Source of the DNA: Enoplolaimus lenunculus
Lineage: Eukaryota > Nematoda > Enoplea > Enoplida > Thoracostomopsidae
Assembly: GCA_030248215.1 (NCBI GenBank)
Contig: JASANG010003551.1
Location: forward strand, 186,001 to 250,000
Reading direction: 5' to 3'
DNA: 64,000 bases
The position numbers and the translations under genes are program-made. Position 1 is the stretch's first letter, and every line of letters starts with the position of its first letter. Below, piece by piece: positions 22,595 to 34,337 of this stretch. Under the pieces are notes generated by a model, which had not been told where the DNA came from, made no database searches, and was given only the letters and a program-made list of their open reading frames with translations.

Positions 22595-23145
22595 GTATGC
22601 AACATTTTATCCGAATATACCAGAATATCATTTTTAACCATGCCACGCACCCGGCGGATTTTTATACGTGGGGCACGCTGGCGTACCCGTCCCCTCAGAT
22701 ACGGATTGAGACCAAAATTTTGCTTTATAGCACTAAAATGACGTTTGGCTGGTCGTTCGCTGGGCTCGTGAGTTTTTTGCAACAAATATTTGATGCCTGA
22801 TCCCGTGGATTAGAAATGATCCGATCCATTACTGTAACACCAAGGTGTTTGTTACTTTATAAATATTTTCAATCCGTGGGTGCCCGTTGATTCTTTGTTG
22901 TTGTTGTTGTTGTTATTATTATTCATAAACGTAAACAACACCCATAAAATCTGGCACAGTGGTTCACGAAGTGACTCAAGTTCCTTGTTAATTTTGGTTA
23001 TTTATAATGGAACAAAAGTCTTGCTAAATACGGCGTTTTCGGTATTCGTTATTTTGATCACTATCCGTTGTTCCGGTTACAGCATTTTGCAGTATTGATT
23101 TGCACCCAGCCAAATACTGATTAGCTTCGAAAATATTTGAATGTG

Positions 23146-23400
23146 CATTGTAAATTTCAGTGTGTTGATTTTAACTCAAAATGAGTTGAATCATTCAGTC
23201 TGACATTGGACTATCAGAACTCAGAATTGTCAGTTAATTTTATTCGTTTTGAGTTAATTAGCCAACTCACGCAGAGTCAACTCTCAACTCAGAGAGAGAA
23301 TCATGACAACTCAGAATGAGTTAATGTTTACTAATATTAATTCAGTAATAACCAACTCGCTAGCTGAATTGATTAATCAACTCATTCGAATTTACACTGT
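23146..23400. mobile_element. A element
   Basis: CATTGTAAATTTCAGTGTGT to GAATTTACACTG. Confidence 0.55.
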
Positions 23401-23930
23401 GAATTTGCAAATTACAAAATAAATATTGTCGATGTTTTTTTACCGAATAAACCTATTAAATTTATGTAACATAGCTAAGTACATCCAACTTTCACACAAG
23501 GTTTACTTGAATACAATGCCGGACCTGGCCTGGGTGGCTCACCCCTAAAATTCCGGGGTGAGGTCCCCATAGAAAAATTTTCGATTTTTTTGTTTTGAAT
23601 CTTGCTAGGGTGGGGACCCCTTTTTGGGGTGAGGGACCACTTTTTTATAGTGGGGACCCCTTTTTTGGGATGGGTCCCGAATTGAAGGGAATGGGGTATG
23701 GCTGCTCTGGCCCTGCTTGAATAATTTTAAGACAAAAACAAAAGCGACCGACATAAGCTGACACGACAGGGCTGAGAATTTTTTAAATTTTGCAACATAA
23801 AACTGTTGTTATTTTTGCGGATTTTTGGCAAACTAATATTTCCATTAATCAAACACAAAATCTTAAGTATCGTCTTTGATTTTAAACATTGCCGGCGTAT
23901 TTTTGAAGCGTTTAATGTTACGACCCATGT
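23401..23930. other. No gene seen
   Basis: AT-rich sequence with a G/C-run patch at 23518-23720 (repeated GGGGTGAGG, GGGACCCCTTTTT) that resembles a degraded I-like repeat. Confidence 0.3.
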
Positions 23931-24190
23931 AAAGATCAGGGGCGGAGCGCTATTCTGTGGGGCTAGAATAGAGTACGCTTAAGCTTTAGAGTAATTTTTT
24001 TGCTTGGCTTAGGCTTAGGCTTAGTCTTAGGAATATGCTCAATCTTACGCTTATGTTTAGGCTTACACTGTAAAATCCAATGAGTTAATTAATGAACTCG
24101 GACGGAAAATTAGTTATTTCTGAGTTAATAACGATAAACTTTAACTCACTCTGAGTTGACTAGATTTTCACTGTGAGTTGACTTGGCTCC
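23931..24190. mobile_element. T element cut by an A element
   Basis: CCCATGTAAAGATCAGGGGC left end and TTAGGC core run into CACTGTAAAATCCAATGAGT of an A fragment at 24066. An E fragment follows at 24196-24255. Confidence 0.45.
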
Positions 24191-24377
24191 GGTGGAGTAT
24201 TTTTACACAGAACGTACCCGGTTGCATACTCTTGTTAAACAGTATCATGCAGTTTGATGTTACCAAAGGCCACACGGATTGTTTTTCCGATATAATTACT
24301 ACTGAAACTATGTAGCTTTGTGTACTGATGGGCTGAAAAATTGCCGTGAAAGCATAGGAAGATTAGGTCGAAGGTTT

Positions 24378-25469
24378 TTGTACACAGCAAAAAATGGTGA
24401 GTCAAATTAACTCTCTCTGCAATAGGCTGTACGGGACAACACAAAAGGAGTCAAATTCGACTCCGCCAGAGTCAAATTCGACTCACTGAGCGACTAGGGT
24501 GAGTCGAAGTTGATTCTGGCCGAGTCGAATTTGACTCAGTTTGTGTAGTCCGGAAAAGCCTATTTCAGAGAGAGTCAATTTGACTCACAATTTTTTGCAG
24601 TGTACCAAAACATTTTGTTGATTTCAGTTAGCGACTAGGGTGAGTCGAAGTTGATTCTGGCCGAGTCGAATTTGACTCAGTTTGTGTAGTCCGGAAAAGC
24701 CTATTTCAGAGAGAGTCAATTTGACTCACAATTTTTTGCAGTGTACCAAAACATTTTGTTGATTTCAGTTAGCGACTAGGGTGAGTCGAAGTTGATTCTG
24801 GCCGAGTCGAATTTGACTCAGTTTGTGTAGTCCGGAAAAGCCTATTTCAGAGAGAGTCAATTTGACTCACAATTTTTTGCAGTGTACCAAAACATTTTGT
24901 TGATTTCAGTTAGCGACTAGGGTGAGTCGAAGTTGATTCTGGCCGAGTCGAATTTACTCAGTTTGTGTAGTCCGGAAAAGCCTATTTCAGAGAGAGTCAA
25001 TTTGACTCACAATTTTTTGCAGTGTACCAAAACATTTTGTTGATTTCAGTTAGCGACTAGGGTGAGTCGAAGTTGATTCTGGCCGAGTCGAATTTGACTC
25101 AGTTTGTGTAGTCCGGAAAAGCCTATTTCAGAGAGAGTCAATTTGACTCACAATTTTTTGCAGTGTACCAAAACATTTTGTTGATTTCAGTTAGCGACTA
25201 GGGTGAGTCGAAGTTGATTCTGGCCGAGTCGAATTTGACTCAGTTTGTGTAGTCCGGAAAAGCCTATTTCAGAGAGAGTCAATTTGACTCACAATTTTTT
25301 GCAGTGTACCAAAACATTTTGTTGATTTCAGTTAGCGACTAGGGTGAGTCGAAGTTGATTCTGGCCGAGTCGAATTTGACTCAGTTTGCATAGTCCGGAA
25401 AAGCCTATTTCAGAGAGAGTCAATTTGACTCACAATTTTTTGCAGTGTACCAAAACATTTTGTTGATTT
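24378..25469. repeat. J element with its right half amplified into a 141-bp array
   Basis: The left part matches the J element at 47990-48202 (AAAATGGTGAGTCAAATT, CTCCGCCAGAGTCAAATTC). From about 24490 a 141-bp unit starting GCGACTAGGGTGAGTCGAAG and ending GTTGATTTCAGTTA repeats seven times with hardly any change. Confidence 0.85.
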
Positions 25470-25529
25470 CGTTCACATACGTTCAGAAGTATCAAAACTG
25501 AAATATAACTTCGTTAGGTAGAATTGCAG

Positions 25530-25594
25530 CGCTTTTGCAAGATCAGGCAGACCAGACAAATTGGATCAACGATTTGAAACCCGAGCAAAATCAG
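25530..25594 (+). CDS. Candidate small exon, unknown product
   Basis: After ATTGCAG one frame reads LLQDQADQTNWINDLKPEQN; the donor CAG/GTTCTT is weak. The composition looks coding but another frame is also open, and no partner exon is proven. Confidence 0.2.
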
Positions 25595-25694
25595 GTTCTT
25601 AGTTTTTGCTGCCCCCCCCCCCAACCCTACGGGGACGACGATGCTTTGATTTCATTTAGGCTTTTGGTATCTTATAATTTTGGTTTGCGTTATT

Positions 25695-26067
25695 GCACCC
25701 ATGGATCGATCATGGGCGAACCGTTTTGCTGCGGAATGCAATAGATTAAGCTTAACCCTTTCTCACATGAATATAGGAGCTTGACGCTCGAGCCCGAGGG
25801 GGCTATCACGTCTTGTGGTGATTTAGTACTATGTATACGTGTTGCAATTGCTAAACACGGTGCGATATATAATATTTAACGTATATACACTGCACTGAGT
25901 TGCCCATAGGCAACCCAATGTGAGAAGGGGTTAAGCTTTAGATTATTTTTTTGCATAAACTTTAGATTTTGGGCTTAGGTTTATAGACTTCGCCATACGC
26001 TTAGGCTTAGGCTTATGAATAAGCTTATACTACTGTTCTGGCCCTGTTCTATAGGCTGGTCAATGTT
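25695..26067. mobile_element. T element interrupted by a P element
   Basis: Left and right halves of a T element surround the P element at 25752-25934. Joined across one TTAA they restore ATTAAGCTTAAGCTTTAGA, close to the AGTAAGCTTAAGCTTTAGA of intact T copies. Confidence 0.6.
25752..25934 (-). mobile_element. P element (piggyBac-like, TTAA-flanked), deleted copy
   Basis: Flanked by TTAA with inverted ends CCCTTTCTCACAT and ATGTGAGAAGGGG. It lacks the tRNA-like half present in other copies. TTAA target plus CCC-starting ends are the piggyBac superfamily signature. Confidence 0.65.
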
Positions 26068-26697
26068 GGAGACGAAGTTGGTATAATTTTTTGACAATTT
26101 TTGACTATGAGGATAAACTTGGAATATTAATATAGATACAAGTTCTGTTATCGTTTTTATTGATGTTTTGCGGCGTTGATTGTTCAGATAGTTTCTATAA
26201 AGGATCCGGTATACGTGTCTGGCATTCTTCCGCCGGTAAATTGCTAAGATGTCAAAGGCCCGCTTGGTTACAATTTGAATGTTTGTACATATTTTATAGG
26301 AAAAACATTTCAGTTAATAAACTTGTTTATCGGTTACATTTCCGTTTGAAATAGTCGAAATTAGTGCTAGTTTTCAAACGCCACGTAAAAAACAGCGTTT
26401 GCTGGCTTAAACCATTCAGCGTTTGATAGTTAACGTCCTGGCGAAGGTAAAGCGTTCAAATATTTGATTTTTTTAGTTTTGGGTCTCGGTGTCGTATTGA
26501 GAACAGACGCGCAGTTTAAGGAAATGTCCCAAATGCTAACACCGAATTTTAGATTTGATTGGCTAATTTTGGGTTTATTTAAGAAACCCCATACGTTACA
26601 GTAACCCGAATTCAAATAGAGATCATACAGCGATGGAACTCTGTTCGTTTTCAACCTCAATAAATTGTCGATCTCAATGGTGTCTATTGATATTGAT

Positions 26698-26776
26698 ACA
26701 AAAAGAAAAAAAAAAAAAAAACAAAAAAAACAAAAACAAAAAAACAAACAAAAAAACAAAAAAAAAAAAAAAAAAA
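26698..26776. repeat. A-rich low-complexity tract
   Basis: About 80 bases of A with occasional C, just before a T element. Confidence 0.9.
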
Positions 26777-26791
26777 CACCCCCAACATCTT

Positions 26792-26952
26792 CGGTCCATG
26801 TATAGAACAGAGCCTGAACGATTTCCGGCGTGACTGTAATAGAATACGCTTAAGCTTTAGACTATTTTTTTGCTTAGGCTTAGGCTTCGGCTTAGGCTTA
26901 GGCTTAGAAATACGCTTATACTACAGTTACGGCTCTGTTCTATACATTGGCC
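26792..26952. mobile_element. T element
   Basis: GGTCCATGTATAGAACAGAG and inverse CTCTGTTCTATACATTGGCC; core keeps CGCTTAAGCTTTAGAC, the sequence entered by P at 25752. Confidence 0.6.
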
Positions 26953-27254
26953 ATATCTTCTATTACCTTATTTGTATTACAGTTGACACAAAAGTAGCGC
27001 CGTAGGCAAAATTTGTCGATATTCCAATAGCTGATACTTACAATTCAATTATACCTGAAACGCACAAAAGTAGACAAAAAAATTGCAGCGTAAGGTGCTT
27101 AGAGTAATTTCCCGCAATTTTTTTTGGCTTAAAAGCTACCGTTTCCGTTCATTTGTCGGGCGACAAAGTTTCTGAACAGATGTGAAAACGGATCCTGAAA
27201 TTAAACCGGGTCCAAATTTATAGTTTGACAGCTGACGGTTCGATGTGCTAACCT

Positions 27255-27527
27255 TTAACCCTTTAACTCATAGAGTATACTATGCGCAACTAAATACATG
27301 TAATATATGAGCAACACAGACACTGTGAGCAGTGTTTAACAATTCTAACTTATATGCGCAGTGCAAAACCTCTATAAGACGTAAGAACCCCCTCGGGCTC
27401 GAGCGTCAAGCTCCTAAAGCTGAGTGGTCATTGTAAACGCCTCCGACCCGAGAGACCCGGGGATCGAATCTTACCTTGAAAGTGCATCTCATACGAAATT
27501 GAAAATATTCATGTGAGAAAGGGTGAA
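27255..27527 (+). mobile_element. P element with tRNA-like unit
   Basis: Starts TTAACCCTTT and ends ATGTGAGAAAGGGTGAA (last TTAA mutated). Contains the A box TAAAGCTGAGTGGTC and B box GGATCGAATC. Confidence 0.6.
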
Positions 27528-27607
27528 ATACGACTATCCTTGTTCTTAGTCCACAAGGCGTTTGTGATAATCGCGGCTTAACGCAATTTTTGCGTTATGA
27601 TACGGCT

Positions 27608-27865
27608 AACGTATGACAATTTTGAAAATTTGACACGTGTTAACCAAACCTTATCGTGTTTTCAGCGACAAAATGAAATTTTTTATTGTGAAAGATGCAT
27701 AAATAGAAAATTTGGCTAATGTATAGCTGTGGGGCGAACAGTTTTCTGCAGGACTGAAAGAGAGCATGCTAGGCTTGGACTCAGGTATACGCTTTTGTTT
27801 AGGCTTAGGCTAAGTCCTAGGAATATACATATACTACTATTCCGACCCTGTTCTTTACATCGGCC
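27608..27865. mobile_element. N fragment followed by T element
   Basis: GAAATTTTTTATTGTGAAAG, ATGCATA ends the N fragment at about 27704. T follows from TAATGTATAGCTGTGGGGC to CCCTGTTCTTTACATCGGCC. The same N-T pair recurs at 36226-36666. Confidence 0.5.
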
Positions 27866-28197
27866 GAAAATGTAAACGGTTTGTTCTTTCTGCATCAAAT
27901 AAAGACAGCGTTTACGAACTTTGATTTTAGATTTTAAATAATTTTAAAAGATGCTAAGTTATAAATGCTTCAAATTCTTAAGCTGCTACAGTCATTGTTC
28001 CTTTAGAATAGGGGGTTTACGTGTGCAACCAACGTTTTTTGAGCAAAACAAATTTTAGCTGACAATTTGGCATCATTATACAATTTTTATTGTATATATC
28101 TTATATAAAGAAACTACTCAGGAAATATTAGGAATACACCTGTACTTGTTTACAGATACCTGCAAGTCCGCAATGCTGTTATAGGCCCCAGCCGCAC

Positions 28198-28350
28198 CGG
28201 CTAATGTATAGAACACAACCGAAACCGTAGTATAAGCTTAAGCGTAAGTATGAGCTTTAAACCTAAACCTAAAGTAAATAATTAGTCAAAAGTTTAAGCG
28301 TACTCAGTTTCAGGATTCCAGAAGTACGTACCGCCCCTGATCTTAACATG
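28198..28350. mobile_element. T element
   Basis: CGGCTAATGTATAGAACAC left end, AAACCTAAACCTAAAG core, CCCCTGATCTTAACATGG right end. Confidence 0.5.
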
Positions 28351-28739
28351 GACTACTATACCAATGATGTAAAAATGAAGACACAACAAAGCAGCCGAAA
28401 GTTAAAATTATTTTGAAGTCTGCCGCTTTCAGGCCCCGAAGACACGAAACTGGCCAGGTAATCGACATTGTAGCTGATTCTGACGTAATCGGTTGATTTT
28501 CAACCGTTTTTGTAACCAGAAACGTTTTTACTTGAAATTTAAACACATCAACGGTGTGTAAATGTATGATTTGATTTTTGGTGCCAGAATGTTTTTGTCA
28601 AGTAAATAATTGAACAAATTTTCAATTTTAAATCACGAATAAAGTTTCCGGAAAATTCTACTTGCCCGTCTTTTAAATTATTTTACTTCGAGCTTGGCAG
28701 GTAATTTGAACCTGTTAAATTTTAAAGAATATAAATACG

Positions 28740-28865
28740 ATATATACCGTAGAAATATGTGGATATATAAATAAATAAATAAATATAAATATATATAAAT
28801 ATATATAAATATATAAATATATATTAATATATATTTATATATTTATTTATATTTATTTATATATG
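28740..28865. repeat. AT-rich palindromic microsatellite
   Basis: ATATAAATATATAAATA-type units run into their inverse, a potential hairpin. Confidence 0.8.
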
Positions 28866-28924
28866 GGTAGATAGATCGGTAGATATATTAAAATAACAGT
28901 TTACTTTTTAAAAGTAAAGATGAT

Positions 28925-29047
28925 CTAAGGTTGTGTCACTACTTTTGCTGTCAAGTTTCCGTCTTCGAAGCGACCACACGCATCGGGTTGTGTAACGTTA
29001 GCTGGCAATAGCAAAAATTCTTTTGGCAAGCATTTGTATACAAAGCG
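28925..29047 (-). CDS. Candidate terminal exon on the minus strand, unknown product
   Basis: On the minus strand GTTGTTTTCAG is followed by 40 codons and a TAG. The reading begins RFVYKCLPKEFLLLPANVTQ and contains two N-glycosylation sequons (NVT, NLT) and two cysteines. It is the only minus-strand reading here that looks coding. No upstream exon was found. Confidence 0.28.
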   Translation of the reverse strand, partial: RFVYKCLPKEFLLLPANVTQPDACGRFEDGNLTAKVVTQP

Positions 29048-29238
29048 CTGAAAACAACTAAAATTTTCCAGAATAGGCCAACTAATGCAGATATAAAAGA
29101 TCATTTTTTCGGTCATAATTATAAAACAGACGAGACAACGTCGTTTCGGAATGTGATTGCGACAGGATTTTTGCGCTTCCGGGTTCACTGATCAGTGTTA
29201 TTTTTCAACGAAAGTACTCTAGCGTTTAATAGGTTGAA

Positions 29239-29493
29239 TGGATCATGTATTGAACACGGCCGGAACAAAAAGTATAATATTCTTAAGCCTAAACCTAAGC
29301 CTAAGCCGAAGCCTAAGTGTAAGGATGAGCCTATTCCTAAACCTAAGCCTAAGCCGAAGCCTAAGTGTAAGGATGAGCCTATTCCTAAACCTAAGCCTAA
29401 GCCTAAGTTTGAGTATAAAATTTAGTCTAAACCTTAAACTGACTCTATTACAGCTTCTCCGGAAAACGATCCGGGCCTGTTCTATACATTGGT
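29239..29493. mobile_element. T element with two 54-bp internal units
   Basis: CATGTATTGAACACGGCCGG left end. The block AAACCTAAGCCTAAGCCGAA to GATGAGCCTATTC is present twice. Confidence 0.6.
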
Positions 29494-29579
29494 CGTTATT
29501 ATAAGACATAATTGAACGTTTGTTAGAACATACAGATTTTTGCTAAGTTTTATCTGAAGCGAGGTCTTTCGAATTTTCA

Positions 29580-30273
29580 GCTAATGTAAAGATCATGGGC
29601 GGAACAGTAAGGTTAAGGTTAAGACTAATTTATTTTGCTTACGCTTAGGCTTAGGTTTATACATTGGTATAAGCTCATTCTTACGTTTTCGTTTAGGCAT
29701 AGGTTTAGGCATAGGTATAAGCTCATTCTTCCGTTTAGTTTTAGGCATAGGCTTAGACATAGGTATAAGCTCATTCTTCCGTTTAGTTTTAGGCATAGGC
29801 TTAGACATAGGTATAAGCTCATTCTTACGTTTACGTTTAGGCATAGGTTTAGGCATAGGTATAAGCTCATTCTTAAGTTTAGTTTTAGGCATAGGCTTAG
29901 ACATAGGTATAAGCTCATTCTTACGTTTTCGTTTAGGCATAGGTTTAGGCATAGGTATAAGCTCATTCTTCCGTTTAGTTTTAGGCATAGGCTTAGACAT
30001 AGGTATAAGCTCATTCTTACGTTTACGTTTAGGCATAGGTTTAGGCATAGGTATAAGCTCATTCTTCCGTTTAGTTTTAGGCATAGGTTTAGGCATAGGT
30101 ATAAGCTCATTCTTCCGTTCAGTTTTAGGCATAGGTTTAGGCATAGGTATAAGCTCATTCTTACGTTTACGTTTAGGCATAGGCTTAGGCATAGGTAAAA
30201 GCTTATTGTTACGTTTAGGCATAAGCTTAGAAATATGCTTATACTACTGCTACGGCCCTATTTTATACATTGA
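29580..30273. mobile_element. T element with 48-bp higher-order array
   Basis: T ends (CTAATGTAAAGATCATGGG; CCCTATTTTATACATTG) enclose about 11 units with an exact 48-bp period, each with AGGTATAAGCTCATTCTT. 48 is eight hexamers. Confidence 0.8.
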
Positions 30274-30474
30274 CTGAAATTTCCATTCGCCGCTTGTATT
30301 TTTGTGGATCCGGTCAACCAATTGGCAGTTAATTGTTAATTTTACTGAAACTGATATGTTTCTGTGTCCACACAAAGACAACCGGAATTCGAGATGTTTT
30401 TTAATTTTTCATTACTCAACGCAAATTGCAACTGCAGTGTAAGTTGTTAACTGATCACTCGTTTGACAATACAG

Positions 30475-30570
30475 GCAGCAGGTGTTAAACACCCGCAACC
30501 GGAAGAAAAAAGATTAAGAAGGCTCCGCGAACGAATTAATGCCATTAAAAGTTCCAAGTCACTTAATTGA
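30475..30570 (+). CDS. Candidate terminal exon, unknown product
   Basis: After GACAATACAG the frame reads AAGVKHPQPEEKRLRRLRER and continues INAIKSSKSLN before TGA at 30568-30570. It is strongly charged and helix-like. An S element starts right after the stop. It may be the end of a gene whose earlier exons lie in 20-30 kb; I cannot join it to them. Confidence 0.35.
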   Translation, partial: AAGVKHPQPEEKRLRRLRERINAIKSSKSLN

Positions 30571-30848
30571 ACCCTTATTCACACACGCAAGTTTTTACTG
30601 CGAGAACTTGGCAGCTGCAAATTGCACACAGAACTTGCATTTTTCATCAGCCAATCAGAAAGCGATTGCAATAAATTCAGTGAACTTGCATGGTTATTCA
30701 CACAAATGTGAACTAAATTCCAAGCTATGATTTTTAATGAATTATTTCTAGCTGCACGTTTTTCGAACTGGATTTTGGACAGAACTTGCAAGTGCAAGTT
30801 GTACCTGCAAGTTCTCGCATCAAAAAACTTGCACGTGTGACTAGGGAT
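30571..30848. mobile_element. S element
   Basis: CTTATTCACACACGCAAGTT at the left and inverse AACTTGCACGTGTGACTAG at the right, with many CTTGCA / TGCAAG blocks. It starts at the stop of the candidate exon 30475-30570. Confidence 0.55.
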
Positions 30849-31196
30849 TTTAAAGGTTTGCAGGGTATATTTCTGGCGATCTGCAAGTGAACCACGCGGA
30901 CCACCCAAGGTTATCCCTCTACACAACAAAGATTTAAAAAATACAATTTTGTAATAAGATTCCGTACTAAAATCACGTTTATGACGCGGCAACATATTAG
31001 AAGGTTCTGAGCCTGAAAATGGGGTTGATGCAAGCGTTTCCTGGTTACAACTGATTTTTTTCATTTTAAACCAGCTGTTCACAGGACCAAAACTGGAAAG
31101 TTAGTTTCCAAACTCTCCATAATATAGCGGCTTGTAAAAAGGGTAACAGCGCTTTCGGTTTTAATTCGCTTAATTGTAAAACCAAGCGTACGACGG

Positions 31197-31375
31197 GCTC
31201 GTAGCCCAAAGGGAACCAGGAGGACGGAGGCTCAACCTGCCCTGCAAAAAATTTGCCCCCTCCCCTAGAAAATTTTAAACTTTGCTTGTAGGTCAACGAA
31301 AACCGTTGTAGGTCCCATCCTGAAAATTTTTTTAGCCCCTCATTGCAAGATGAGCTGGCTACACGAATGGCCTTG
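31197..31375. mobile_element. I element, inverted
   Basis: CGTAGCCCAAAGGGAACC to GATGAGCTGGCTACACG, containing the inverse of the I core. Confidence 0.45.
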
Positions 31376-31725
31376 GGAACTTTGTAAAATTCGGTCGCAA
31401 GCGATATTTACGAGTTGAACCAATAAAATTTGCCGGAGTTTAAGCTGAAATTGCACCGAGTTTTTAGTGAATTTACACTACTAAAATCATTCATTAAGCA
31501 TTTAAAGTTTTACTGTATGTTTATAACGCTTTTGACTAACAAAATGTGTTTATTGACCAATCAGAAAAGTTGTACGCCCTTATTTTTTTCACAACATTTG
31601 AAATGAAAAATAAATTCTTTAACAACCACGAGCCAGGTCGTAAACAGTTTTTCAAAGTTAACTTACTTAATTTGGTACGTTTTGAAATTTTGTAATGAAC
31701 CATGATTACATCAGTGGCCAGGCGC

Positions 31726-32534
31726 ATAGCCAAGGCACCTTGATTGGGGGTGCGGCTAAACATTTTTCAGGACGGGCATACAAGGGTTTTCGATGACTTA
31801 CCTTAATAGGGGGACTAAACATTTTTCAGGAGGGGCATATAAGGGTTTTCGATGACTTACCTTAATAGGGGGACTAAACATTTTTCAGGAGGGGCATACA
31901 AGGGTTTTCGATGACTTACCTTAATAGGGGGACTAAACATTTTACAGGAGGGGCATACAAGGGTTTTCGATGACTTACCTTAATAGGGGGACTAAACATA
32001 TTTCAGGAGGAGCATACAAGGGTTTTCGATGACTTACCTTAATAGGGGGACTAAACATTTTTCAGGAGGAGCATACAAGGGTTTTCGATGACTTACCTTA
32101 ATAGGGGGACTAAACATTTTTCAGGAGGGGCATACAAGGGTTTTCGATGACTTACCTTAATAGGGGGACTAAACATTTTTCAGGAGGGGCATACAAGGGT
32201 TTTCGATGACTTACCTTAATAGGGGGACTAAACATTTTTCAGGAGGGGCATACAAGGGTTTTCGATGACTTACCTTAATAGGGGGACTAAACATTTTTCA
32301 GGAGGGGCATACAAGGGTTTTCGATGACTTACCTTAATAGGGGGACTAAACATTTTTCAGGAGGGGCATACAAGGGTTTTCGATGACTAACCTTAATAGG
32401 GGGACTAAACATTTTACAGGAGGGGCATACAAGGGTTTTCGATGACTTACAAGCAAGATTGAAAATTTTATAGCGGAGCCAAAATTTTCTTGTCGGGCTA
32501 AGCCATCCCGGCCTCCTCTTGCATACGGGCCCGT
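31726..32534. mobile_element. I element with a 59-bp internal array
   Basis: I ends (CATAGCCAAGGCACC; GCATACGGGCCCG) enclose about 12 units of exact 59-bp period (AGGGGGACTAAACATTTTTC, then AGGAGGGGCATACAAGGG). Other I copies carry one unit. Confidence 0.85.
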
Positions 32535-32825
32535 CAGGGGCGGATCCATCATTTTCTTCGATGGAGAAGATACTCTTTATAATCTGAAATTTTACAGGTT
32601 TAAACCTTGTTTTAGCAATGTTTTTTCAATATTATAAGGGTCAATTGTGCCGAAAACGCAAGACATTTTAAATTTTAAGCCTTTAATATCGCCGTATTCT
32701 TTAAAAAACACATTGTGAGTTTCATAGATGAACTGTTTGCATTGCAAAGGTTTCCACCAGGACTCATCACACCGTATTCACGGGTATGTAGCAATGAATT
32801 TCATCGAATAAACACGTGGTTCCAG

Positions 32826-32898
32826 AGAAAACGCCAAAACAGCCGCAATGGACACAACGCAGGCGGTTTCAGTTGGCAAAGGCCGAAGAAACAATTGA
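32826..32898 (+). CDS. Candidate terminal exon, unknown product
   Basis: After GGTTCCAG, in phase 2, the frame reads ENAKTAAMDTTQAVSVGKGR and ends at TGA 32896-32898. AATAAA follows at 32906. A second frame across 32715-32900 is also open, so the true reading is uncertain. Confidence 0.22.
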
Positions 32899-32954
32899 AT
32901 TTAAGAATAAATTTAAGTTTGACCATAAAATTAACCAACTGACAGGTTAACTTC

Positions 32955-33142
32955 TCGTCATAGGCTTAGGTTTAGGCTCAGGCTTTGTCTTATGCTTAGG
33001 CTTAGGCTTAGACTAAGGCTTAGGCGTAGACTAAGGCTTAGGCTTAGGCTTAGGCTTAGGCTTAGGCTTAGGCTCAGGCTTACTCTTATGCTTAGGCTTA
33101 GGCTTAGACTAAGGCTTAGGCTTAGGCTAAGGCTTAGGCGAA
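32955..33142. repeat. TTAGGC array without visible ends
   Basis: About 28 TTAGGC-like hexamers with interspersed GGCTTAGACTAAGG; T-element ends are not seen. A short inverse piece is at 33260-33282. Confidence 0.7.
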
Positions 33143-33542
33143 ATTAAAACGCTCAAGGATAAATGAAATAGAAGCAGTGCTGTATATCTTCTAGGGTGAC
33201 GTTAATAGATGAGAAATAATAAGCAAACACGTAAATACGCAATCATAAGCTAATTTCGCGTAAGCCTAAGCCTAAGCCTAATACGCCGAAGGCTGTGGTG
33301 CTTAAAGTCGTTAATTTGAGCCGAACGCTATGCCCAAGTGTATGAAGCAGTTTTATTTAAAGTCAGTACTTGGCAAGTGCCATAAGGCATGGGTTATAGT
33401 GCAAGTCAGTAAGGCAACACCGCTGCAGGATTAGGGCCCGCGCCTTCAAGCGACCGGTGACTTGAATGATTCAAAAACGAAATATTGAACCCATATGTTT
33501 TCGTCAACAATTTTTTCGATCCGGACGATAACTCATCCTCAG

Positions 33543-33665
33543 CATCTGGTCCAGTCATTATGGCGAGAGGGGTGTAACCAACTTGACCCTTTGTACATAC
33601 CTGCCGGCGACCAAGCTATTTTAAATCGTGTAACAAGATATCCAATCATATGTTATTTGGACAAT
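33543..33665 (+). CDS. Candidate exon upstream of gene 2, unknown product
   Basis: From CATCCTCAG to AAT/GTAAAG one frame reads EGCNQLDPLYIPAGDQAILN, then RVTRYPIICYLDN, phase 0 to 0. It could be an earlier exon of gene 2, but its phase 0 end does not fit the phase 1 start at 35632, so another exon would be needed. The donor GTAAAG lies inside the terminal repeat of the T element that starts here. Confidence 0.35.
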
Positions 33666-33902
33666 GTAAAGAACAGTGGCGGAACAGTATTATAAGCATA
33701 TCCCTAAGCATAAGCCTAAGCCTAATCGTAAGAATGAGTTTATTCCTAAGCCTAAACCTAAACCTAAGCTGAAGCGTAAGAATGAGTTTCTTCCTAAGCC
33801 TAAGCCTAAACCTAAGTCAAGCAAAAAATTTAGTTTAACGCTTACGCTTACTCTTTTTTAGTCCCACAGAAAAACGTACCTCTCCTGATCTTTACATGGG
33901 CC
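33659..33902. mobile_element. T element
   Basis: GACAATGTAAAGAACAGTGG left end, GATCTTTACATGGGCC right end. Its left end provides the donor of candidate exon 33543-33665. Confidence 0.6.
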
Positions 33903-34337
33903 TTATACACATTATTATAGACTTGTAATTATTTATACCATCTATATTTTGCATTCTAATATTTTAATATTGCGATAAGCTTCTATTCAAGCTTATATCA
34001 CTTAATAATTCAAATAAAACACGATTACGGTGTAATTTTGTAATATTTTCAATTCGTTTCGTAGCTTTTTTTCGAACTATACTCAACGTTTTTGGTTGTA
34101 TTTTAACGACGAAAATTAACAAATATTTTTGAAACATTTTAAAATTCTTCAATTTAAAAAACATTGTTCCAAACAATGGCGTGCAGGCCATCCATACGAA
34201 AAAGTCTATCTTCGCGAAACAATTACACCACGTCAGCGATGATTGGTTACACTCAATGGCATCTGCTTTACTGTATGCTTCTTTTGTTTACTTCGCATGG
34301 AACCTGTAAGTTTGCGTGAAATTTGTGAAAACTACTA

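Noticed and set aside
24490-25469. CRISPR-like array
   Set aside because: Units of 141 bp are contiguous without unique spacers, in a eukaryotic intergenic region, and derive from a J element.
26160-26240. Short possible exon after TTGTTCAG (reading IVSIKDPVYVSGILPP)
   Set aside because: Only about 48 bases, two frames open, no partner exon.
28415-28455. Tiny possible exon between CTTTCAG and CCAG/GTAATC
   Set aside because: Good splice sites but only about 27 bases and nothing to join it to.
29593-30222. Open frames of 177-209 codons on both strands with PMPK-type repeats
   Set aside because: Produced by the 48-bp array in a T element, open on both strands at once.
30579-31082. 167-codon minus-strand frame
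   Set aside because: Mostly an S element read antisense; no domain.
32715-32783. Reading FIDELFALQRFPPGLITPYS as an exon before 32826
   Set aside because: The gap to 32826 would be a 42-base intron with a phase mismatch.
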